Shown: piece after piece, positions 13,437 through 20,156 of the stretch
Layout of the letters: every line of letters starts with the position of its first letter
Numbering within the stretch: position 1 is the first letter of the stretch
Assembly: GCA_964649195.1 (NCBI GenBank)
Contig: CAZYPK010000068.1
Coordinates: forward strand, 1 to 25,248
Reading direction: 5' to 3'
Length of the DNA stretch: 25,248 nt
From: JTS-RE9 sp964649195
GTDB taxonomy: Bacteria > Planctomycetota > Phycisphaerae > Phycisphaerales > Phycisphaeraceae
Program-made: the position numbers and the translations under genes
The notes under the pieces: generated by a model
What the model saw: only the letters and a program-made list of their open reading frames with translations
What the model was told of the DNA's origin: nothing
Database searches by the model: none

Positions 13437-14648
13437 ATGAGCATGGCCACGGCAACATCCGGCGTCACGACGCGAAACCCATCCGAACTCGCCGCCGCTG
13501 TGCGGCAGGCGCGGAAGGATGGTGTGCCCCTGATCGACTACGGCATCGCCCACGCCTTGCTGGGCCACGCTCCGCCGGTGATGCACGTGAAACTCACCCA
13601 ACAGGCCGACCCGGCCAACGGCGGAATCATCGAGCATTACGCAAGCGATCTCACCGTCCGCGCCGCGGCGGGCATCACCCTCGGCGACCTTCAGCGATCC
13701 CTCAAGCCGACGAAACAGTTCGTCCCCATCGATGCCGACGATGACATCACGCTGGGCGAGGCGATTCACCACAACACATGGGGACCGCTTCGCGTGGGCT
13801 ACGGCTCGCTGCGCGATCTGCTGCTGGGCCTTCATTACATCGATGGTGAAGGGAATGACATTCACGCGGGCGGCCGCACGGTGAAGAATGTGGCCGGTTA
13901 CGATCTCACCCGCTTCATGGTCGGCAGCCTCGGCGAAATGGGCGTCGTTCACGAAGCCACGCTGCGCACCTACGCGATCCCCGAACATGTGCTGTCCGTG
14001 GAACTCTCGATGGATGATCCCGCGGCGCTTGATGAGCGCGGCACCGATCTGCTGCTCAGCGACGCCAAGCCGACGCATCTTTCGTACCGCTTCCACCGCG
14101 ATCGCGCCGGCGTCATCGATGGCAGGTGGACGCTGCATCTTGCCTACTTCGGCAAGCGTTCGGGCTGCCTGGTGCAGTTGCGATCACTTGAAACATTTCT
14201 GGAAACGCTGCCCGGCGTGCATCTGCTTGGCACGAACGATACGACATTGGAAGCGGATAGCCATGAACGCATGACCCGCGGCGCGTGGCGCCGAACCGCA
14301 CCGGCGGTGGTGAAGATCATCGTTCCGCCCGCGATGACCGGCCATGTGTCCGCCATGCTGGCGCGGTGGTCGCAAATGAATCATCGTTTGCACATCGATG
14401 CCTTGCCTCTGCATGGCTGCATCTTCACCGGCGGCGACATCGATGGGGCAGGCGCGATCGACCTCGATGACGCCATCCGCTCGACGCTCGCAACCACCGG
14501 TGGGCTGCGCATCTGGCACGCTCGGCCAGGCGGCGCGGCCATCATCGATCCTTTCGGGCCGCCGCAGCCGGACCATGCCGTGCTCGTGAATCTCAAGCGG
14601 ATCATGGACCCGCATGGCCTGCTCAATCCCGGACGGTTTCTGCGTTGA
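13437..14648 (+). CDS. glcE: Glycolate oxidase, FAD-binding subunit GlcE
   Basis: The product is 403 residues from the ATG at 13437. An in-frame GTG at 13404 overlaps the glcD stop (GTGA) and could be used for coupling, adding 11 residues. It is the second flavoprotein-type subunit of the GlcDEF complex. The diagnostic block is GGRTVKNVAGYDLTRFMVGSLGEMGVVHEATLR near residues 143-175, and the C-terminus ends in the family-typical DPHGLLNPGRFLR. The first FAD loop, usually RGGGTK-like, is replaced by LIDYGIAHALLGHAPP, so FAD binding in this subunit may be altered. It lies between glcD and glcF, and is longer than the roughly 350 residues common in proteobacteria. Confidence 0.9.
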   Translation: MSMATATSGVTTRNPSELAAAVRQARKDGVPLIDYGIAHALLGHAPPVMHVKLTQQADPANGGIIEHYASDLTVRAAAGITLGDLQRSLKPTKQFVPIDADDDITLGEAIHHNTWGPLRVGYGSLRDLLLGLHYIDGEGNDIHAGGRTVKNVAGYDLTRFMVGSLGEMGVVHEATLRTYAIPEHVLSVELSMDDPAALDERGTDLLLSDAKPTHLSYRFHRDRAGVIDGRWTLHLAYFGKRSGCLVQLRSLETFLETLPGVHLLGTNDTTLEADSHERMTRGAWRRTAPAVVKIIVPPAMTGHVSAMLARWSQMNHRLHIDALPLHGCIFTGGDIDGAGAIDLDDAIRSTLATTGGLRIWHARPGGAAIIDPFGPPQPDHAVLVNLKRIMDPHGLLNPGRFLR

Positions 14649-14664
14649 AAATGACGGTTCCCCA

Positions 14665-16110
14665 ATGAGTGCGCCACCAGTGAGTTCAATTCATACGCCA
14701 TCATCAACGGGTCCGCGGGTGATATCGGGGCTTGGTTCCGGTACAGGCACGGGAGCTTCAGCTCCCGTGCCCTCCGGGCATGTGGCTCTTGAGCTTGATC
14801 CTCGCGTTTATTCCCGCGCGCTGGATTGCGTGCATTGCGGCTTGTGTCTGCCTGCCTGCCCGACCTACACGCAGAACGGGTTGGAGGCCGACTCCCCGCG
14901 CGGCCGCATTCATCTGATGAAGGGTCTGGCCGATGGACGCATTGAGGCGACCGCTTCCGTTCTGGAGCATCTGGATCTGTGCCTCGATTGCCGGGCCTGT
15001 GAAACCGCGTGTCCTTCCGGCGTGCAGTACCACGAACTGATCGAAGGCGCCCGTGCCGCCTTCACGGAGCGCCCGCCCGCCGCGGCCAAGGCCCGCACGG
15101 TGGTGGATGACCTGATCGACGCGATGTTTTTCAAGGTGTTTCCATATCCGTTGCGATTGAAGCTGGCGGTGCTGCCCGCGCGGATTCTGCAAAGGATGGG
15201 GCTTTGGAAGTGGATCACCCGGCTCTCGAAGCTGCTGCCGCCGCGGCTTCAAAAAATGCAGCAGATGCTGCCGGAATCGGGGCCTCTGTGGGAGCGTTCG
15301 CTCGTCGAGCATCACCCGGCGAGCAAGGCGAACACCGTCGATGGCAAGCCGCGCGCGACCATCGGGCTGCTTTCAGGCTGCATCGGCGGCGTGCTGTTTC
15401 AGCATGTGAACCGGCAGACCATCGAACTGCTGCAATACGCCGGCTGCGATGTCATCGTGCCCAAGGCCCAGCAATGCTGCGGGGCGATTCATCACCATGC
15501 CGGCCGCGAACGCGAAGGCGCGGATTTCGCCCGGCTCAATGTCGATGCCTTTTCCCCGACACCCGACACCGGACACCCGGCGCCCGATTACATCGTGACC
15601 AACATCGCCGGCTGCGGCGCACAGCTCAAGGACTACGGCATGTTCCTCCGCGACGACCCGGCCTACGCGGAACGCGCCAGGGTGTTCGCATCGAAGGTGA
15701 AGGACATCAGCGAAGTGCTCGTGCGGTTCCCCCCTCCGATGCCCGCGCGGGAGATGCCCGTCACGGCCACCTATCACGATGCGTGCCACCTGGCCCATGC
15801 CCAGAAGGTGACCGCTCCTCCGCGTCAGATGCTGGCCTGGATTCGCGGCCTGAAGCTGATCCCGCTGGCCGAGTCGGACATGTGCTGCGGCGCGGCAGGC
15901 ACCTACAACCTCTCGCAGCCCGAAATGGCCATGCAACTGGGCGAACGAAAGGTCGCGCACATCAGGAACACCGGCGCGACCGTCTGCATCACCGGCAACG
16001 CGGGCTGCGCGATGCAGATTCAAAGCGAGGCCCAACGGCTGGGGCTTGACCTTCGCGTGATGCATCCGGTGAGTGTGCTGCACGAAGCCTGCTTCGGCAG
16101 GCAGGCGTGA
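14665..16110 (+). CDS. glcF: Glycolate oxidase, iron-sulfur subunit GlcF
   Basis: The product is 481 residues from the ATG at 14665, 16 bases after glcE. Two 4Fe-4S ferredoxin motifs are present: Cys55, 58, 61, 65 (CVHCGLCLPACP) and Cys106, 109, 112, 116 (CLDCRACETACP). Two CCG domains follow, including QQCCGAIHHHAG and DMCCGAAGTYN. It passes electrons from the flavin subunits to the respiratory chain. Odd points: the first 40 residues are low-complexity, and residues 28-36 are encoded by a GGCACGGGA palindrome also found at 2530-2556. A second insert, SPTPDTGHPAP, near residue 300, is encoded by a GACACC-rich micro-repeat at a place where relatives run straight into the DxIVxNxAGCG motif. 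Both inserts keep the frame. Confidence 0.93.
   Translation: MSAPPVSSIHTPSSTGPRVISGLGSGTGTGASAPVPSGHVALELDPRVYSRALDCVHCGLCLPACPTYTQNGLEADSPRGRIHLMKGLADGRIEATASVLEHLDLCLDCRACETACPSGVQYHELIEGARAAFTERPPAAAKARTVVDDLIDAMFFKVFPYPLRLKLAVLPARILQRMGLWKWITRLSKLLPPRLQKMQQMLPESGPLWERSLVEHHPASKANTVDGKPRATIGLLSGCIGGVLFQHVNRQTIELLQYAGCDVIVPKAQQCCGAIHHHAGREREGADFARLNVDAFSPTPDTGHPAPDYIVTNIAGCGAQLKDYGMFLRDDPAYAERARVFASKVKDISEVLVRFPPPMPAREMPVTATYHDACHLAHAQKVTAPPRQMLAWIRGLKLIPLAESDMCCGAAGTYNLSQPEMAMQLGERKVAHIRNTGATVCITGNAGCAMQIQSEAQRLGLDLRVMHPVSVLHEACFGRQA
14746..14771. repeat. GGCACGGGA palindrome inside glcF
   Basis: The arms GGCACGGGAGC (14746-14756) and GCTCCCGTGCC (14761-14771) pair perfectly around TTCA. 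Compared with 2530-2556, the innermost pairs differ by a compensating C-G to G-C swap while the outer nine pairs are identical. It is read in frame as part of the low-complexity N-terminus of GlcF. Confidence 0.8.
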
Positions 16111-16125
16111 GGTGAGATGGCCGTC

Positions 16126-16211
16126 GGGATTCCTGAACAACCTCACGTCCAAGCCGCTTGCGGCGTAGCAATCCCTGGTTCACGGTACATCGGAGGTTGT
16201 TCAGAAGTCCC
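16126..16211. mobile_element. GGGACTTCTGAA-ended element, copy 1 (family D)
   Basis: The ends GGGATTCCTGAACAACC (16126-16142) and GGTTGTTCAGAAGTCCC (16195-16211) are inverted repeats, flanked by the direct repeat CCGTC (16121-16125 and 16212-16216). The middle contains CAAGCCGCTTGCGGCG. It fills the gap between the convergent glcF and STAS genes; its right flank overlaps the STAS stop codon. A longer copy lies at 19988-20113. Confidence 0.8.
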
Positions 16212-16214
16212 CCG

Positions 16215-16571
16215 TCAATCAAAGCTGCGGATCGCATCCTCGGCTGTCGCGTGGATGGAGAAGACCTTGTCCAGGCCCGAGAGCATGAACAGCTCCCGGA
16301 TATGCGGCGCGAGCGATGCCAGTTTCATCTGACCGTCAAGGTCCTTGACCTGCTTCTGCATGCTGATGAGGCAGCCCAGGCCGGTGGAGGGGAAATACTC
16401 CACGCCGAAGAAATCGACCAGCACGCGCGGGCTTGGGGCGCCGGTGATGGCCTGCACGAAATCGACCTCCATCTGCGGCAGCACGGCGCCCTGCAAAATG
16501 CTCGTGCGAAAGCCGACACGGAGCATCTCACCGTCACGGTAAACGAGAATGGGGGAGTCGTCTTGAGCCAT
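16215..16571 (-). CDS. STAS-domain protein (anti-sigma factor antagonist type)
   Basis: The product is 118 residues from the ATG at 16571 (MAQDDSPIL); a longer frame to 16658 adds residues unlike the family. It is a single STAS domain with a beta-strand N-terminus, LVDFFGVEYFPSTGLGCLISMQKQVK in the middle and an amphipathic C-terminal helix. Ser62 or Thr63 matches the position phosphorylated by serine kinases in SpoIIAA-like proteins, where the phospho-state controls binding of an anti-sigma kinase. No kinase or phosphatase gene is next to it, so its partner must be elsewhere. It is divergent from the sarcosine-oxidase-like gene, with a repeat element between them. A candidate TATACT (16629-16634 on the minus strand) would give a leader of about 50 bases. 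Family firm, role inferred. Confidence 0.87.
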   Translation of the reverse strand: MAQDDSPILVYRDGEMLRVGFRTSILQGAVLPQMEVDFVQAITGAPSPRVLVDFFGVEYFPSTGLGCLISMQKQVKDLDGQMKLASLAPHIRELFMLSGLDKVFSIHATAEDAIRSFD

Positions 16572-16628
16572 GCGAGTAAACCGGAAGCATGTGGGACGCC
16601 GGTTGTGAACCCCTTGCCGACGATCACC

Positions 16629-16634
16629 AGTATA
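16629..16634 (-). promoter_or_regulatory. Candidate -10 box of the STAS gene
   Basis: TATACT on the minus strand, with TTGTTC 18 bases upstream as a weak -35 box. It would start transcription about 50 bases before the ATG at 16571. No strong Shine-Dalgarno sequence is visible. Confidence 0.35.
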
Positions 16635-16660
16635 GCGAATATCCAAGCGATGGAACAACC

Positions 16661-16810
16661 GTCGGGTGGCTGTCGGGTGGCTGGTGTCGGGTGGCTGGGG
16701 CTGAGTCCGCGAAGCCCCGGCCCAGGCGCGCGGCAGGTGTGCGATGGCGGTTTGTCACAGCAAGGCGCGCCGGGCCGGGGCTTGCGCAAAGCCTTCAGCC
16801 CCAGCCACCC
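16661..16810. repeat. GGGTGGCTGGGGCTGA inverted-repeat element
   Basis: GGGTGGCTGGGGCTGA (16689-16704) is perfectly inverted at 16795-16810, and further inside AAGCCCCGGCCC and GGGCCGGGGCTT also pair. On its left, GTCGGGTGGCT is repeated in tandem three times (16661-16671, 16672-16682, 16686-16696). It occupies most of the gap between the divergent STAS and oxidase genes. A G/C run follows at 16841-16875. There is no gene in this gap. Confidence 0.75.
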
Positions 16811-16912
16811 ACCCAAAACTTCTCACCCAAAAATTTCAAACCCCGGCCCCCGGCCTCCGGCCTCCGGGGGGGGCTTTGCGCTGCCACATAAAGAGGGGCA
16901 CGCCCTGTTCGC

Positions 16913-16918
16913 TACCAT
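16913..16918 (+). promoter_or_regulatory. Candidate leaderless -10 box of the oxidase gene
   Basis: TACCAT ends six bases before the ATG at 16925, the same hexamer and spacing as at glcD. No Shine-Dalgarno sequence and no good -35 box are seen. Confidence 0.4.
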
Positions 16919-16924
16919 GCGTTC

Positions 16925-18085
16925 ATGTCGTCCTACGATGTCATTGTGCTGGGTGTCGGTTCGATGGGTTCCGCCGCCGCCTGTGAACTGGCCCGGCGGG
17001 GGGTTCGCGTGCTGGGGCTTGAGCAGTTTTCCATTCCGCACAGCCGGGGCAGCCATCACGGTTTTTCCCGGATGATTCGGCTGGCTTACTTTGAGCATCC
17101 CGATTACGTCGCATTGCTTCGCAGGGCCTACGAGCGATGGGATGAACTGGAGCAGGCGTCGGGTGAGAAGCTGTTGCACATCACCGGCGGGCTTTACCTT
17201 GGGCGGCCGGAAAGCGAGCTGGTCGGCGGATCGATACAGGCCGCCCGATCGTACAACCTGCCTCACGAACTGATCAGCCGCGAGGAACTGTCGCTCCGGT
17301 TCCCGCAGTTTCGCGTGCCTGATGACACCATCGCATTCCATGAAACGCAGGCCGGCCTGCTGCTGCCCGAGGCGGTGGTCGCCACGCAGGCGGAACTGGC
17401 GATGCGCCACGGCGCGGTGCTGCGCGGCCACGAAGCGGCGCTGGATTGGAAGGCCGACGGCGCAGGCGTTCAGGTGCGGACGGCGCACGAGACTTACCGC
17501 GCCGGGTCGTTGATCATCACCGCAGGCGCGTGGGCTTCGCGCATGTTGGCCGACCTGAACATCAAACTGAAGGTGACCCGGCAGGCATTGACATGGTTCT
17601 GGCCACGCAGGCCCGAACGGTTTGCGATGGGATCGTTTCCTTCATGGGCCCTTGATCTGGAGGACCGCGCAAACTTCCGCGGGGTGCATTACGGCTTTCC
17701 GATGTTGCCGCCTTCGATGGGCAATCCCGGTTTCAAGGCGGCGCTGCACTGGCCTGATGAAGCGTGCGATCCCGATGCGGTGGATCGCACGATCCGCGAA
17801 TCGGATGTGCGGCAGGTGCGCGAGGCCCTGGAACGGTACATTCCCGATGCGGCCGGCCCGCTGCTGGCGGCGCACACCTGCCTTTACACCAACAGCGCCG
17901 ACGGCCACTTCATCGTCGATCGCCATCCCCTGCACGCCCATGTGACCATCGCCTGCGGCTTCAGCGGCCACGGGTTCAAGTTCGTGAGCGTGATGGGTGA
18001 AATCCTCGCCGACCTGGCCACGAAAGGAACCACTGCGAATCCGATCGGGTTTCTTTCGCTGCGGCGATTCCGCCCGGAGAACTGA
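16925..18085 (+). CDS. Monomeric sarcosine oxidase / N-methyltryptophan oxidase-like flavoenzyme
   Basis: The product is 386 residues, the usual length for this family. The N-terminus has the dinucleotide-binding fold VLGVGSMGSAAACELARRG ending in the acidic Glu33. SRGSHHGFSRMIRLAY (40-55) matches the active-site segment of monomeric sarcosine oxidase, with His44 and His45. Cys319 in AHTCLYTNSADGHF matches the cysteine that carries covalent FAD, and FSGHGFKFVSVMGE is the C-terminal flavin-binding block. Such enzymes oxidise N-methyl amino acids (sarcosine, N-methyltryptophan) or pipecolate, producing H2O2 and formaldehyde or an imine; the substrate here is open. It is a single-gene unit with convergent mlaFE downstream; no folate or creatinine genes are nearby. 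Confidence 0.92.
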   Translation: MSSYDVIVLGVGSMGSAAACELARRGVRVLGLEQFSIPHSRGSHHGFSRMIRLAYFEHPDYVALLRRAYERWDELEQASGEKLLHITGGLYLGRPESELVGGSIQAARSYNLPHELISREELSLRFPQFRVPDDTIAFHETQAGLLLPEAVVATQAELAMRHGAVLRGHEAALDWKADGAGVQVRTAHETYRAGSLIITAGAWASRMLADLNIKLKVTRQALTWFWPRRPERFAMGSFPSWALDLEDRANFRGVHYGFPMLPPSMGNPGFKAALHWPDEACDPDAVDRTIRESDVRQVREALERYIPDAAGPLLAAHTCLYTNSADGHFIVDRHPLHAHVTIACGFSGHGFKFVSVMGEILADLATKGTTANPIGFLSLRRFRPEN

Positions 18086-18100
18086 CGGTCCGGTAGGGGA

Positions 18101-18285
18101 CAGGGGACAGGAGACAGGGGACAGGAAAGGCAATTGGTTATTATTTATTGATGATTGCTTATTGCTTATTGGGGGAGCAGTCTTCGCCACTGTCCATCGT
18201 TCCTTCAATAAGAAATAAGCAATAACGAATAAATAATAACCAATTGCCTTTCCCCTGTCTCCTGTCCCCCGTCTCCCGTTCCCTG
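18101..18285. repeat. AT-cored inverted-repeat element with CAGGGGACAGG ends
   Basis: Long inverted arms surround a short centre. The outer part is a GGGACAGGAGACAG-type micro-repeat, the inner part is AGGCAATTGGTTATTATTT with its inverted copy, and then TTGCTTATTG-like sequence. Both outer ends read CAGGG. I see no target duplication. It fills the gap between convergent genes, starting 15 bases after the oxidase stop and ending seven bases before the transporter stop. The AT-rich core contrasts sharply with the GC-rich surroundings. Confidence 0.8.
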
Positions 18286-18292
18286 CCCGCAC

Positions 18293-19909
18293 TCACCGCA
18301 CCTTCTCGAACTCCACGAACGCGAAGGCGAAGTGGACGATGAGGGTGTGGAGCGTGGCCCAGAGGATCGCGGAGGTGATGCCGTCGCTGACGGCCCGGTT
18401 CGAGTGCTTGGGGCGTGCGCCGATGTGATACGCGATCAGGCCGATGCCCGCGGCGCAGCAGGTGACCTTCGCCAGCATCCAGCCGGTGCCGACGTAGAGG
18501 AAATCGCCGGGCATGACGATTTCGCGGTGAAAGTGCAGGCTCCAGAAGGCCGGGCCGAGGTCGGGGTAGGCGGCGGTGAAGACGATCAGGCTGGTGAGGC
18601 GGGCGACGAAGAAACACATCACCGTGAGAAACGGCACGCCCAGCAGGAAGGCGTAAAGGATGTTGGTCTGGAGGTAGGAATCGGGCGATGCGCCGAAGGA
18701 GCGCAGGGCATCGACCTGTTTGCCGTAGGTCTTGCCGCCGACATCGGAGGCGACGGCTGCGCCGCACCGCGCCGCGATGAGCACGGTGGCGAAGATCGGA
18801 ATCAGGATGCGGTAGAGCGCGTAGCCCACCGCTTTGAGCAGGTCTTCGATGATCAAGGGTTCGGTGTAGTCGGCGTAGGGAATGAACTTGAAGGTGAAGT
18901 GCGTGGTGACGAAGCCGATGATGATGCCGATCATGCAGACGTAAAGCCACGCGCTGAATCCGCTGACCAGCCGGAGGTAGTGAAGCAGGTAGCGCACGCC
19001 CCACGCGGGGCTGCGCCACAGCGGAATGAGGCGCACAGGCATCATCAGCGCGGCTTCGAGGGCGCGGCTGGTGATGGTGAGAAACGATTCGGCCTTGTTT
19101 CCAAGCGTCGCCATTTGCTCCTTGATCCACGCCCCATCGGTTGCCGTCTGCGTTTCCTCCTGATCGCGCGGCGACGCCAGTTCGTCCTTGAGCGAGGTCC
19201 ACCTGTCGCGCCCGATCAGCCGCAGCGACTGCGATTTGGCATCGAGCAGATAGACCGCATCGGCGATGAGGGAAAGCGATTCGTAATCGTGGGTGACGAT
19301 GATCGAGGTCTTGGGATGGGCGTCGTGCGTGGAGCGGATCATGGCGGCGACCTGCCCGGCGGTCGGGCGGTCGAGGCCGCTGGTGGGCTCGTCGTAGAGA
19401 ATGACTTCGGGGTTGTAGGTGAGCGTTCGCGCGATGGCCAGCCGCTGCTGCTGCCCGCCTGAGAGCGCGCCGGTGCGGACGCTCACGGGCACGCGCAGCT
19501 CGGCGAGAATCGCGGCGGGGTCGGCATCGCTTGAAAGAGCCTTGCGATCACGGGCACGGTGGGCACGGGCGAAGCGGACGTTTTCCGAAGGGGTCAGTTC
19601 ATCGAACAGGGCGAACTGCTGAAAGACCACGCCGACGGAGCGCGGGCCGCGCTCGTGAATGACTTCGTGCCCGCCGATCTTCACGCTGCCCCGGGCCTGC
19701 ACTTCGCGGTGCGAATCATCCATCAGCCCGGCCATCGTTCGCAGCAGCAGCGACTTGCCCGCGCCGCTGGCGCCGACGATGAGCGTCACCCTGCCCGGCT
19801 CAAAACGGGCGGCGGCATCCTTGAGCAGCACCTTGCTCCCCGCGATCAGCGTGAACCCTTCAAGCTCCACGAGTGCGTTTGAAATGTCGTTCCATGTTCC
19901 GGGTTCCAT
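18293..19909 (-). CDS. Fused MlaF-MlaE-type ABC transporter (ATPase plus permease)
   Basis: The product is 538 residues. Residues 15-235 are an ABC ATPase: Walker A GASGAGKS (46-53), signature LSGGQQQR (149-156), Walker B VILYDEP (169-175) and the H-loop His207. After a linker, residues 300-538 are an MlaE-type permease with its hallmark segment LIAARCGAAVASDVGGKTYGKQVDALRSFG. In proteobacteria MlaF and MlaE are separate proteins that move phospholipids between membranes with the MCE protein MlaD. Here they are one chain, and no MCE gene is in the window. The next gene upstream on the same strand encodes an anchored 443-residue protein that could take MlaD's place. The first residues (MEPGTWND) come from a GTTCCATG micro-repeat, so a GTG at 19870 may be the older start. 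Confidence 0.9.
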   Translation of the reverse strand: MEPGTWNDISNALVELEGFTLIAGSKVLLKDAAARFEPGRVTLIVGASGAGKSLLLRTMAGLMDDSHREVQARGSVKIGGHEVIHERGPRSVGVVFQQFALFDELTPSENVRFARAHRARDRKALSSDADPAAILAELRVPVSVRTGALSGGQQQRLAIARTLTYNPEVILYDEPTSGLDRPTAGQVAAMIRSTHDAHPKTSIIVTHDYESLSLIADAVYLLDAKSQSLRLIGRDRWTSLKDELASPRDQEETQTATDGAWIKEQMATLGNKAESFLTITSRALEAALMMPVRLIPLWRSPAWGVRYLLHYLRLVSGFSAWLYVCMIGIIIGFVTTHFTFKFIPYADYTEPLIIEDLLKAVGYALYRILIPIFATVLIAARCGAAVASDVGGKTYGKQVDALRSFGASPDSYLQTNILYAFLLGVPFLTVMCFFVARLTSLIVFTAAYPDLGPAFWSLHFHREIVMPGDFLYVGTGWMLAKVTCCAAGIGLIAYHIGARPKHSNRAVSDGITSAILWATLHTLIVHFAFAFVEFEKVR

Positions 19910-19987
19910 GTTCCGAGTTCCGGGTTCCGAGTTTCGAGTTTCGAGTTTGATTCGCTGATTTCAAATCTCAAATCTCAAATTTCAAAT
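19893..19987. repeat. GTTCCGAG micro-repeat and TCAAATCTCAAA remnant
   Basis: A run of degenerate GTTCC(A/G)(T/A/G)G and GTTTCGAG octamers (about 19893-19950) overlaps the start of the transporter gene. It is followed by TTCAAATCTCAAATCTC-type sequence (19959-19987) resembling the inner arms of the MITEs at 3315 and 10679. It looks like the remains of one such element. Confidence 0.55.
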
Positions 19988-20113
19988 GGGTCTTCTGAAT
20001 AACCTCACGCCCAAGCCGCTTGCGGCTTCGCAACCCCCGGATTCCCCCGGATTCCCCCGGATTCCCCCGGATTTCCCTGGTTGACGGCACATCGGGGGTT
20101 ATTCAGAAGTCCC
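19988..20113. mobile_element. GGGACTTCTGAA-ended element, copy 2 (family D) with tandem GGATTCCCCC
   Basis: The ends GGGTCTTCTGAATAACC (19988-20004) and GGTTATTCAGAAGTCCC (20097-20113) are inverted repeats, flanked by AAAT (19984-19987 and 20114-20117). The internal CAAGCCGCTTGCGGC is shared with copy 1 at 16126-16211. This copy is 40 bases longer because GGATTCCCCC is repeated three times, plus a partial unit, at 20039-20076. Confidence 0.8.
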
Positions 20114-20156
20114 AAATGTGCAACTTCATATTCAAAACCAAAGCGCCACTCACGAT

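Noticed and set aside
16158..17075. 305-residue open frame across the STAS gene and the divergent gap
   Set aside because: It is antisense to the STAS gene, crosses a repeat element and runs into the oxidase gene in another frame.
20037..20076. Regular GGATTCCCCC units as a CRISPR-like array
   Set aside because: The units are ten bases, contiguous and without spacers; this is a simple tandem repeat inside an element.
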